A stretch of DNA of 64,000 nt from Muricea muricata (taxonomy: Eukaryota > Cnidaria > Anthozoa > Malacalcyonacea > Plexauridae): positions 13,468,713-13,532,712 of the forward strand of contig OY979723.1 in NCBI GenBank assembly GCA_963855995.1, in the 5' to 3' direction. The notes below the pieces were generated by a model. The model saw nothing but the letters and a program-made list of their open reading frames with translations. It searched no databases and had not been told where the DNA came from. Numbering within the stretch: position 1 is the first letter of the stretch; the number at the start of each line of letters is the position of its first letter. Position numbers and translations under genes: made by a program. Shown here piece after piece: positions 47,321-59,736 of this stretch.

Positions 47321-50300
47321 TCACGTGCTAATCGGTGACGTCACAAAAAATTCTGATTTCCGCTGGTCTGAACTCGAGCTTATTTTTCGGCGCATACTTT
47401 TTATCTCTTCCAAGCTTCCCGTGGATTTGGTCAGCTTCCGAAAACTCTCGCTCGGATTCCTAAACCGTTTCGAACTGAACAGTCCCAACTTTTTGGGTAA
47501 ATTTTGCATCGAACCACTCGAAGACGAGAAATCGGGGCCAATGCCAGACGTCGATTCCTGCAAGAAAAGAAGAATTCTTGAAAATCTTTAAAAATGTTTC
47601 TTTCGCATGTGAGATTCCACGTAGGGCCTAACTCGTATGCTCCGGCATTTCCACGTAATCCACTAGCTGAGAAGCTCGGTGTTGATCCGCGACCAGTGTC
47701 CGCGACGAGTTAAAATCTCACGTTCGACTATGTGCAAATAAAAACTAGACTGGACTTATCCAGAACCTGCAACCTCTGGGTGACGCTACATTTTAAACGT
47801 GTTAAAATTTGCTGTTTTCTGTTGCGATTGCCGAGACTCGTTTGTGACTTTCTTCACAAGAATGCGAACAGGTTATAAGTGCAAACACGAGGAAACAGAT
47901 CATTTGTAACTCACGATTTGTCGACAGGGTCAATTTCCTACGCTTTATTAGGCGAAAATTTAACGTGCATATCTTATTTAAAGTTACTGTGCCAAAGTGC
48001 AGTTATTCTACAGACACGAGGTATGACTTACGTCTAAATACTGTTTTTATCTCCAGAAAGTCCGTGTGTGTAGAACCAGGTCACAGTAGGTGGCAGGTTC
48101 TAGTCCAGCCTGCTATCTTCTAAACGTACTCTACAATATCTCACACACACCTTAAATACATCAACTGTATTATACAGGTTAGTATATTAGAATGTCTCAC
48201 ATATCAACAATCAGTAATAACATTAGTTATTGTTGTTCAGTATGGAACCTCTTTGCGTCAACAGAGTTAGTTATTAAACTTTACCAGCAGACAATTTAAT
48301 AAAATATAAGAAAAAACATACTCCGAAAAACAACATCTTGTAAACTCAAGGTACGAGCTGTTAACAAGACAACAGTTTTACGGTGATATTTCGACTCTAT
48401 TTCAAAGTCATTGTCAAACAAGAATGACAGTGATTTTGAAATAGAGTCGAAATATCACCATAAAACTGTTGTCTTGTTCTTAACAGCTAATACCTTGAGT
48501 TTACAAGATGTTGTTTTTCGGAGTATGTTTATTCTTATATAAAGTTAGTTATTAGCTTCTAATCTGCCGGCACTCCGCGATTTCGCAGCGATAAGTTATC
48601 ACTTTTGTCTAGAAGATAAATTCGCGTTGCTCCGTTGTGGAGAGTCTGGAACAAACTATTGTCATCTTCTAACTATGCTGATAAATTTACAAGACTGTAT
48701 GTTATCGAAACAACTTGATACAATCGTCAATCATCATTTAACAAAGCGCGTGACAAGTTGACGATGACAAGCCGGTTCCAGACTTGACATGAACCACAAC
48801 TCGAAAGAATCTTGCTTCAAAAATCTGGCCTTTTTTTTGCAATAGTATTGCAAAAACAAAAGTATTAAAAAACATACTTTTTTATTCAGAAAATTAAAAA
48901 TTTACAACGTTATTCATAAACATTAATTTCAAAATACATACACTATAAAATCGTAAAAAATTAGTTTTTCATATTCTGCATCGTTTTTAACATCTAAATT
49001 ATGCATTGCAAGTTCGTATAGATTTTCATTCCATAATTTTTTCTCGTAAAATTAGTTAGGAAAACATCATCTAAAGATGCTCCATGATAACGTTCTCTTT
49101 TGTAATACAACTAACATTTACATTTTCTTAAATTTTACCAAATGGCTAGATCTGTGGACTAAGATTGATTAAAAAAAGGTAGATCTTAGATCTCAATATG
49201 TTTATGTACTACAATCCTCAGAATTAAGAAAATAACTAGTCTCAGATATTTCTATACTAGTGTATGACCCTAATTTATGCATGAGTTTATAACTCCTTGA
49301 AAAAACCCAAAATGTTGGATTTGATTAGAAAATGAACCGATCTCTCTCTATATCTTGCCTAAACTACGAGGCGGCGAGAAATACGCATCCCCTCCTCTCC
49401 CAGACTGAGATCCAGCGAAGCCCACCTCCCAGCACATTCTTTACAGTATCAACAATGACAGTGCTAACAGACATGAAATCTACTGTTGATGATTGTCCAG
49501 TCAATGCTAACAGAGATGTATGGTCTATAAACAACGTCAGTTCGTAAATAAATATTTGCTATTTTTAAAATGTTCATTTCAAATCTCCTGATAGAAGGCA
49601 GTAACCTTTGGTTTACTTACACTCCCAGTAAATTCAACAGACGCCATGCTTGTGCTTTTCTGAAGATTCTCTTTATAAAATCCACCATCTAGGATAGAAC
49701 AAAAGAATTAGAGAAAATTCTCACGGGGAGGGAGTCGGATGCTGTCCATGTAGTGGGATGGGGCGGGGGCCATCCGTAGAGGAAAAGTTCGACACTGTGA
49801 GTCTAAACTATGAGTTTTTTTGCGAAAACAATCCGGGGTTAACGGAAAATTGAAAAGAAAATTGCCAGTTACTTGTTTATAATTTAGAAATATTTTTTGA
49901 AAAATCTTATTGCATCCATAGTAAAATTTTGATTTCTAATGTTTTGATAAAAATGGGTATGTAGGGATATAGAAACCAATACATGGGTTAATAATACAAC
50001 TTAGCCCAGGGCTAGCACTTAACCAGCTTTGAACAACTACAGTAGTCCCTGAGATTTACGCAAGAACAGGTCAGCCGACTGGGATGACAGTATTTACCTG
50101 TTTGGTTTAAATCCGTCATAGAACTGGACAGCGGATTATTTCTGGTCAGCGCGCCTTGCGTCAACGTGCCAGGCTCATTAACGAGGCTCAGAGAATCAGG
50201 AGCGAGTTTTTTCTTGCCTTTCGAGCCAGAACGAGGCAACGTCATAGACATCGTTTCCGCCAAATCACGTTTGTAGCCTTTTTGACGAGTTTTCTCCTCG

Positions 50301-53300
50301 ACTGCGAAAACAATGAAATAATCATCATTTCCCTTTCAGATCTTTTGTATCTGCTCACAATAATCGCGGGAACCACTGAGTATTATCAATTATAACAATT
50401 ATAACGGCAAACGTTGCGTTACAAACGGCAAACGTCACGTTAAAAACGTAAAAAAACTCGCGAACATGTTTGCACTTGATGCTAGAACGCAAATAGCAAT
50501 ATGACAACGACATTACGACAACAGTATATGACGGAGCGTTGAATCATTATGTTGTCTTTATTCGAAGTTACCGTTGTTGTGCATGTTATGGTCACAATAC
50601 ACGTATTAAAATTTCAATTTAACGTTTATCTTCGCAACACATGACTTAACGTGCATATGATACTTACTGATTCGCTCACTTTCCATGACATTTGTCTGAA
50701 AACAAGCAAACACACAAAAGATGCAAAAGCCAATTCACATTTGGGTCAGTCAGGGGTACATGGGTTCCCAAGGATCAGGTTTGGGGTACAAGGAATATAT
50801 TAGGGTCAGTTAGGGATCGCAAGTGGTCCTAAGAGCAGTCGCTGTTGGGGAAACTGTGGTGAATACCCAGAGAAAGGCAGCAAGACTTTCACAGGAGGAT
50901 AAGACTAGTCGGAAATACAGCGTAACCACATTACCTCTTCAATACAGTCTCGAAGTTCTATGTAGAAGGCTTTCCTTATGTCCTCCTTTTTCGCGTGAAA
51001 TATTATAAGAACCTAAAAAGCATGACAGAATTGCAAATGAAACTGTTACAACCTTCTTACACTTACACTCAAGAGACGCTTACCTCACTACTGACTTTAT
51101 TAAGAATTCGAACACCAAATTTATAATCTAAAAAAGAAATTGAGTAAGCATTCAGTTAGAGGGAGGGAAGACTACTGTATTGGTGGGAGAAATAGAAACG
51201 GTCACATCACGATTCGTATCTGGTCACAAAGCATAGCTACGGAATAATCTTGCGACAGTTTAACTTACAATTATTATTGAAAAGTTGGAATTTGATATCA
51301 CAAAGCGGATAGGAATTTTTATAGCTGTAATAATGGATTCCTTTCTGACCAGCCTGCCCTCTTTCTTTTGTGACCTAAGAAAGAGAAAAATTACGAAACA
51401 AATTTCAGACATCTTGCATGTATCCATTAAAGTTTTCTTTTCTCAATTTTTAAAGAGATACAATGAAATAGACAAACTAAAACAGTGTTTAAATTGTAAA
51501 CCAGCATAGGTTAATGCTAAATCGTTTGCAGCACTGGCTCACGTTAACATTAGTAGCGTAGTCAGTGCGACGACTTAGTCTCGCTATGCAAATATTTTCG
51601 TGTTCATTGACTATAAAAACAACAATTTCTAAAGAAATGAATAGTTATAATGATTTGAAATTTCCCTAGCGGGACTAACTGTCGGGCTGGCTACGCCAAT
51701 GGTCGATATCCATTAAAAGGAGAAATGGTGGTAGACATCAGAGATGAAACAAGGTTTAACACGCATGGAGTAACTTAGACTCACCACCATCATGTCATTA
51801 AAAAGAAACACGACTCTGTGATGAGGCTTCTCTTTCTTCTTCCCGCCATGCTGGATTTCGTACAACGTTGTAACCTGACGCAGTTGACGATGCGGTAGAG
51901 CAAGAGACTGCAAGGAAATATTATACGTTCACAAGCAACTCTCAACAACTTTCATACAAAACATTCCACATTTCTTACCGTCCAGGGAACCTTGCCCAGA
52001 ATTTGTTTCTCATATTTATAAATAGCATCCAGGTTGTCAGGTCCTGTCTTAAATTGTTTCTAAAAATATTTAATGGTAATCATTTTGGTTATATATGAAC
52101 TCAAGTGCATGTATTAATCCCCCCGTCCTCATACACGAACACAAGAGCATTACTCCCCCCCTGTCCTTAGATGTTCCATACCTTCTCTACGCGATCAAAA
52201 ATAGCAGATAACAATTCAGAGGGGATATCCTCGCCATCGTCTGTCCCTAGGCAAAAACAATTCAAGACACAAAAGTTGTTATACTTGTCGCTCAGATTCT
52301 TGTACGGTTGTACTATAACTGTTTAAAGTGTTTTTGTAATAGCATTGTAAGATCATGGTAAGATATACTTATTTACCAGCGTCTTACTTACAGAAAAGTA
52401 AAGAATTAAGGAAAGAGTAGGATCACTCAGCAAAGATGTCACTCTAATTTTATGCACTTTCTAGAGTTCAGTGTTTCCATTGACAATGAAAGTTGTTGTT
52501 GTTGTGTGATGTAGGTTTATCTCAACGAGAGATACCCTGAATCTTAATATTAACTTCAGTTTACCATTAGACCATATTTATACCGGCGTACCTCTCAAAT
52601 TACGAATGAACTGTTCTTTGGACATTTTTCGTTTGACATTAGGACTGTGCAGATCTGTATTGAGCATGATTATAGCGAACGCCAACACTAAGATTGTGTC
52701 GGGATTTTCCGACACCTTGTCTGGATTTGCATCCACGTATGCCGACGAGAATTCCTGAAACATAACGTTAGAGCATTTAAAAAGAAAGTCAACGCACGTG
52801 TCGAACGTATGAGCTCGTATTAGTCGCTCTTCCCACGTGGCTCTTCCCACGATATTATTACATATATCACCAACAATGTGAGACTATTAATGTTTACTTG
52901 TTTACCTCGACTAATCTTTCGATTTTTTGTGCTTCTCCCTAAAACAACATTAAGTAAGCAATATTAACATTCAAATACACAAAAACCCACATGCGAGTGT
53001 GTTTAGCGATCATTACTGCCGCATTATCGATATAGAAATATTAGTCACAACGTCATACCGGCATCCGAAAGAAGGTTTGGAAAAGTCTTAGAGCTTCGTC
53101 AATTTCTTTTCCCTCCATGGGAATTGTTCTTACAAATAACCTAAGAAGAAATCAATAAAACCGTTTGTCCAGGATACACCGGGAGGGGAGAGTGTGTATA
53201 GGTGTGAAGTGCAACATCCCCGATTTTGCAAACCCCCTCAGTAAAACAAAGTTCATGTTGCAGAAAGGGATTCAACGGCAAATTCATTGAACATCAAGGT

Positions 53301-56300
53301 AAATATTACCGGTGAGTCAAAAAGACTGTAGCGAAACGCCTCTTTAACGTACTTATACCCTTGTTTACATCAGTTACGTTAGTCTAAAAATTTCTTGAAA
53401 CTTCAATACCGTAGAATCTTGCGCCCAGGACATAAAAGACTTACTGTAAAACATCCATGCTCAGTGGATTACGTAGGTCTCCCAGGTATTCACCAATCTT
53501 CTGCTTATTTATACCAGGTTCCTCTCTCAGGAATTTACAAATACCTTCAGCCTCGTATTCATCCAGTACTCCCGTATCGATCAGATAGTTGATGCCTTTC
53601 TTGGGCTTTCTATGCAACACAAGAAAATTTAGTCTATTTTTGCTGGAGTATCTAGCAGTTTAAGACTCGCTGTAATTACACTCAACGACTTGTTTAGTAT
53701 TGGTGACAACATTGAACAGTGTCGGCAGGAAAACATTGTTCAATGCTGTTTTCATCAGGCAAGTACAGGTTGTTCATTTTTGGCTGTGTACGCAGTTCTG
53801 ACCAGCGGTATATCCCACCTGTTAAAATGGTTGATTCCAATGCGGACATCTTTTTCTTTATCTTCGTAAAATGTTTGCATGATGCTCGATGATGGCGAGA
53901 GACTGTTACCACTGAGACTAGTTGTGTCATCCAGATGTGATATTTGATCCAACGCAGGCCAACTGTAGGAATGACTTTCACTGTCAAAACTGTCATAGCT
54001 ACCATGCAGTTTTTCTGAAAATGAAGTGAAAAATTTATGTTTTTACTAATGTTTTGGATCTTAAGGCCCCTGCCACATGGTGCAATTTCTCTTGCACCAC
54101 ACAACGCAATTCTAGTCTTAAGCCGGTTTTTCACTAGCGAATTTTTTCGCGCGAAGCGACTTTTCTCTTTTGTCTTAGCTCAATTAGTTCCGCATGGTTG
54201 CAGCTGAAAGCTCAAGAACAAAGGAAAAAAGTCGCTTCGCGCGAAAAAAGTCGCTAGTGGAAAACCGGCTTTAAGAGATGTAAATTTGTTACAAATGTTT
54301 GGTATGTTAAAAATATATTAGCAAACTGTGATGTAAACTTGTATTTGCCAATTTTACATCTGCCAAGGGTAGAATTGCATTGCAAGTTGCAAGAAAAATT
54401 GCATCTTGTGACAGGGCCTTTAGAAATGGAAAATTTACATAGTAAACTAAATTTTTTGTACTAAAACATTAGTGGCTGTCATTAGGGCAGACTTTCATTT
54501 TTTTCACAGAGGGGGAAGAATTCTAGATGGGTACAAGCAGCAACATACCATTCTTGAGAGGAGCATAAAATGTCAAACAAGTGGGCTGAAGGAACATTCC
54601 AGATGGGTTGATGGGTTAAACACTTTCTGAAGGGTTTAAGAGGTTAAATTAGGGGGATAAACCCCTGTAACCCCTCATGCATAGCAGCTGTGTTGGATAC
54701 ACAAACTCAAAAAAAAAGGGTGAGAGTTTTATATCTAACATGACATATGCAAATTCAACAAAACTAAAACATTAAGCTATCATTGTATACCTTGTTCTTC
54801 TGAAATAGAAAGGTTATCACTTGACACTCCACCCATGGGTGGCCTATCATCCATCACCATCACAACTTGTTCTGTTTGAACATTAATTTGCACCCCTGCA
54901 TTATCCATCTTTACTCCTACTGTATCCCCTGACTGTACTGTTTCGTCTGTCTGTTGTGTTTCAACACTATTTGTCTCCTTTACTCCATCAATCTCATCAG
55001 TTCCTGAGTCTTTTGGTGCTCCTTCAGGAGGTACTACAGGTTCTGGTTCTTCCTTAATGCTCATTTTCTCCTCCCTTTTCGATCTAAAGCTATCACTCCT
55101 ACTTGATATACTGTCTTTTCGTGGTGATAAAATGTGTTGAAAAACCTCGTTGATAATCATCTGTTGTCCAATACTATCATTCAATAAGTTTTTACTAATT
55201 TCAATACTAGATATATCTTCGCTCACACGTCGAACAGATAAATCTTCATGTCCGACCCCACCTGGTTCAACTTGTCCGAAGTTTGAATCAATGTTTATAT
55301 CTGCCTGAATAGGTTTGAATTCATCTTTTACGTAGTTTAGTTTCTTCTCTGATTCCGGTGTCCTTATCATTTCTCCATTGCTGTTCGCTGATTGGTTTAC
55401 GGACAAGTTTAAGTTAAGCGGAATCGGTTGTGCAGGTGGACTCATGCTACCTGAGCTTGATGGACTTCGCATTGAATTCCGCTTGCTTAAGGTTCCTTTC
55501 ATCGATGTTCGTCTGGCCTCGCTTTGAGTCCGCAATCTACAATAAGTCTTTCTCATGTTCCAGCTCCGGAAATGTTGCTGTATAATACGGGCTGCGCGGT
55601 TCGCCCTAGCTTTTCCACCATAGTTCTTCTCAAGCAGTTGAACATGTTTATCTGAGATATCTGGTGACAGTTCGTAAACAGATGCTCGATTCTTCTTCCT
55701 GCTTTCAGTTCTGCCAAGTGTTGCTTTCTTTGGAGACAAGGAAGTGATATTTGGTGTGCTAGATAATGTTATAGCTATGTCACCTTTATCCTCAACTGTT
55801 GTGGCTCCGGTATCTGGGCTTGACAGAGCGGTTTTATACAGTTCTGTTTCGGTCGTATTTGGTGAGCACACCTTTATTATGCTGTGAATGTAAATAAAGA
55901 GAAATATAATACACACAACATATACATATACAAAAATATACACACAAAACCATGTCATGTCATCTGACAGATTCGTCATTTTGAATAGCAAAGTAAAAAC
56001 TTCAATCAGTTGAGACATTACAAGAGTTTTGACATGAACACACTCAAATGAATGTGGAATATTTTGTAACAGCATAATATTCTTTGGAATATTTTATGGT
56101 TAAGTGGCTCTAGTATCATCTGGAAAATTTAAATATTTCACATAGTTTCTAGACAAAACAATAAAGCTGACAATTTTTATGGGCTTGTAATGTAATTATC
56201 AAACACATTCCTGTGCATGTGAGTTTTGTACCCATGTCATTCATCATAAATAAAACTACTTCCTTCATAAATAAATTGCGATAGTTTGTATTAATATATG

Positions 56301-59300
56301 TAAACTCCAGTTATTTATGTCATCAGAGTGCAAAAGTCAAGTACCCATGACTAGGTATTTGAATAACATCCCACAAATATTTATAATCTGGCCATGAATA
56401 GATGGCAAAAAACTAAATTTATAGCATTAGGTTTAAGAAATATATTTTATCATAGAATCTTGATTTACTCATCTGTGAATGTACTACATCTGAATTAAAT
56501 TGATGTTCAACGAGTGAGAACAATATATTATCTCTTACACACTAACCTTTTATAGATGAATAGTACTCTATATGTATAGATAAGGCAATAGCGTCGTTTA
56601 TAGATATGTAAATAGTGCATAATTATGTGTTTACTAACTCTTTATTAGCCCAAATGTTGTGAACTCACATCAATATCATTTGGTACAGTACCGCAAAGTA
56701 CTATAAGCCTTGCAATAGCAATCTGAAAGCCCTCTGATGAAAAAAAAACACTTGAAAATTCAGATTTCTATATAATTTTCATTGTTTCAAAGTACAAAGC
56801 ACATTAACAGTTAGAACTACATCCCATGCTGTGAACCACAACATCCTAATGGCTCTAAAAATAGTCTCAGGATCATTATTAGCATATCATATTTCAATTT
56901 GATTAAATTTAACGTCAACCAATTCTACGCGACTTCAATGCATGGTCTCGAGCCTGAACATCTAAAATACCACGGGATTTTTGAAAATATTCTGATGCAG
57001 AACCTGGCTAGATAGCTCTGTTTTGACTTGAGTTTTTGTCAAACACCTTCCTAATTTTATCTCTAGGGGTCAATATGTGCAGAACAATAAGCAAGCTCAT
57101 TAAGAGCCTCAATATGCCTTCGTTCTTTCTATTTTACACTATAGTAAGTCCAATTTCCAACAAAATTAGATTACTTTTACTCTTGTGAAGGTTTGTCAAA
57201 CTATTTATTTACCCCACATGTTTCCTTTCTTCCTAATTCACTTTGTCCAATGGCAAATAACTCCTTCATCCAGCAGAAACACGAACAATTTACAATTTAT
57301 CTGGGCAAACAAAACTAAACTATCCTGTTGTGCTCGGATGTTATGACTTTCTGATCTCAGATTTAACAGGTTAACCCATTCATGCACACAATTCTCCTCT
57401 TCATGAGTAAAATCATCTGGCATAATACAAGGCAAAATAATTGGTTTATACTGTTCCTTTATTGGTTCCTTCAGGCAAACATGAAACACAACTCATTGCA
57501 CTTTGTTATTTTACTTTGTCTAACAACAAACCACTTTATTTGTGAAAAGAAATTGTTAAAAAAGAACAGGTTGATCGAACATTGTCTCTTGTGGACCAGT
57601 TTAAAAAACCTGAAATTGTCAGTCAAAACAAAAACCCATGACATTATTATAGCTTTTACTTAAAATGTTGAAAATGTTATATAGTTTAAACGTTTGTTGT
57701 GATGTTGAAAAACTTCAACTTTTAAACAGCGTTTAAAACTCCAAACAGTCCATAAAGAAAGCCATTTTGGTCCATGAATGAAAAACTAGATATGGAAACT
57801 TGATTAAGTACCAGTAATTAAACAACCTTCAAACTAGATTTCAAACTAAAACCAATTTTGAAAATCTGTTTTACTTGACAACAGTAATGTTTTAGCATTG
57901 TTGGGGGGGGAGCTGCTGTTTTTTGGGGGGGGAGGTTAACCTGAAATTATTTACCACAAGGTATTCTCACTTTATAATTAAGATGTGATGTTTGCCATAT
58001 ATTAACCTGACAAATTATGCCTTTGCACATAATGTATTATTCTTTTACATCACACTTTAGGTAGCAAAGAATTCTATGTATGAAAGGTTACTGATTATCC
58101 ACTATTTAAAGCACATAATATATATATTACGTCACAAGTGGGGTCACGTAAGTACATTACATGGACACCAGCCCTTTTTTCAGATGTTATTCTAAATACT
58201 GACAAAACAAAAACTTTTCAAACAACATTCATGTTTCACTTTCCCACATAAACAACATTTTACAACTAGAGTATTTCTCTCTTACGACAGAGCCTTGCAG
58301 AGTGACAAAAAATTATGACCTAATACACAATATTGAGTGTTGTTCGAGCAGCGCAGACCCAATATTGCCCTCACTGACCTAAACTTGAGAAGTAAAGACT
58401 AACAACTCAATGAAACAATACCATAGAAAGGAATAAAACTAAGCATACTGTAATTAGCCTGTGTCACAACTTTGTAGTCAAAGATATGATTACAATTCAC
58501 AATGTGATATAATATCCAAATGGGCAGGGAGGAAACAACATAAGACTGTTTATCATGACAGTCTGCCGTTGTACACGCACATGTCAAGAAAACAACGTCA
58601 ATGCTTCGAGAAAGTTTCATGTTAACATAACTTTCAATCAAACACTTGCAATTACAATTCCTAGCTAACTATTACCAAACAAATTGATAATAGGCATCAT
58701 AACTCCATGTCAAATCATATAATAATTTCACCGGTCATAAGATTTCATGGTCTGGTAGTGGTCTTTATGTGACGCGATGACTGTTTTGTTATACACAAAC
58801 AAACACATATAGATTATTATAATGTAAGTATTACCTAACAAATACTATGTCGGATTTACTTTCCAAAGTACAAAGTACTGACCCAACAGCTAATGTGTTC
58901 ACTAATATGTAACAGGTCAGGTCATTATTAATTAATGCTGCCCCATGCTATATTCGTTAGAACATGAAATAATTCTCAAATAGATACCTTCAAGCAGGGT
59001 AATAATATGTATACTATACATCACATGGCCAGTCAATACTAGCCGTTTAATACCGTGATATATACTCCTAAGAGAGAACTTGATAAGTGATAAATGTCGA
59101 GATATGTAAGCATAATATATAATCTGTAGTGTATATTCACTAAAGCATGACTAGAATATCCGTTGAGCCTACTTCAGATTACTACCTTTCATCACAAATA
59201 AACCTCAACCTTTTTAATTGTATATGAGCAAAGGGAACGCAGATATTGTGCCGTACTGTCAGATGTAACTTCAATATACACCGGCTATATTAAATTTTGT

Positions 59301-59736
59301 TTAGATCGTGTTTTACAATGAAGCACATTTTCCGTTCATGATCGTCATTAAAAGCGCTTAGACATTGAAATGTTTGCCATTAAACTTTTTGTGACACGAT
59401 TGAAGTATTTTAGACAGCCAAGCGGCGATTTTAGCACTGTAAATATTAAATGAACATTGTACTTTTAAGTGTCATCTTACATCAAATATCTTACCTAGGG
59501 CTTGGAGCCCCATTATCAGGTTGACCATTTTTGGCGATCTCGGCAGCGCTATTCGTCTGATATAATGCAAGCAATCCCTTCAATCCTTCGTTTTCAATTT
59601 CCAATTCTTTGACCAGCTCATCAAGGCGTGAATTCTCCGCACGAAGTGTTTTAATTTCATTGTGCTTCTGGCGAAGTGATTCATTTTGAGCCTTCAACAC
59701 TTCCTTCAGTTGTTCGACTAGAGAGACCTGATTCAT
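47321..59736 (-). CDS. IQSEC1: IQSEC-type Arf GEF (IQ motif, Sec7, PH), complete, 17 coding exons
   Basis: Guanine-nucleotide exchange factor of the IQSEC/BRAG family, activating Arf GTPases at the plasma membrane and endosomes; pro-orthologue of vertebrate IQSEC1-3. Exons: 59495-59736, 54791-55881, 53819-54014, 53445-53609, 53059-53140, 52906-52938, 52592-52754, 52182-52246, 51979-52059, 51785-51907, 51269-51374, 51084-51127, 50935-51012, 50668-50695, 50098-50301, 49621-49688 and 47321-47557. Phases join to 1001 residues. The N-terminus is a coiled coil (residues 1-60). An IQ motif lies at about 176-196 ([19 protein letters not shown]). The Sec7 domain covers about 510-690 with motif [14 protein letters not shown]594 is the expected catalytic glutamic finger. 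A PH domain follows at about 700-800 ([10 protein letters not shown]...YSYKNSYPL). The tail is Ser-rich. The last exon (acceptor TTCTTTTCTTGCAG, 78 codons, TGA) is chosen over a weaker candidate at 49348-49404. Extra small exons in the 3.6-kb first intron cannot be excluded. Confidence 0.94.
47558..49620 (-). other. IQSEC last intron
   Basis: About 2 kb between exons 16 and 17, AT-rich, with a hairpin element at 48303-48541. A possible alternative terminal exon at 49348-49404 (18 codons then TAG, acceptor ATCTCAG, matching phase) lies inside it. Confidence 0.55.
48303..48541. repeat. 239-bp near-perfect hairpin in the last IQSEC intron
   Basis: Arms of about 112 bp with few mismatches around a roughly 10-bp loop. 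Left-arm blocks ACATACTCCGAAAAACAACA, ACAAGACAACAGTTTTA and GATATTTCGACTCTATTTC all recur as complements on the right. No ORF. The GAAATAGAGTCGAAATATCA stretch near the loop resembles Penelope-like element termini, which is speculative. Confidence 0.9.
54063..54420. repeat. Outer MITE with AAGGCCCCTG ends in IQSEC intron 2
   Basis: The left arm 54063-54115 (AAGGCCCCTGCCACATGGTG) pairs with the right arm 54370-54420 (ending GACAGGGCCTT) with scattered mismatches. It contains a second, younger-looking inverted-repeat element at 54117-54275. Confidence 0.85.
54117..54275. repeat. Inner MITE nested in the element at 54063-54420
   Basis: Arms of about 55 bp: CTTAAGCCGGTTTTTCACTA at the left pairs with TAGTGGAAAACCGGCTTTAAG-type sequence at the right; both arms contain TTCGCGCGAAGCGACTTTT or its complement. 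Mismatches are fewer than in the outer arms. Confidence 0.9.
55882..59494 (-). other. IQSEC intron 1
   Basis: 3.6 kb between the coiled-coil exon and the IQ exon. No coding exon is visible. Contains two runs of eight G at 57903-57910 and 57925-57932 and otherwise AT-rich DNA. The exons on either side join in phase without it. Confidence 0.7.

Noticed and set aside
47208-47591. 127-codon plus-strand open frame with a hydrophobic start
   Set aside because: It is antisense to the better supported IQSEC terminal exon and starts in an inverted-repeat arm; kept only as a finding to test.
49348-49404. Alternative IQSEC terminal exon of 18 codons
   Set aside because: The phase fits, but the acceptor is weaker and the peptide short; the 78-codon exon at 47321-47557 has a better acceptor and coding character. 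It may be an alternative end.
53694-54134. 146-codon minus-strand frame
   Set aside because: It overlaps IQSEC exon 3 in the wrong frame; the phase-consistent frame gives [18 protein letters not shown] and joins both neighbours.
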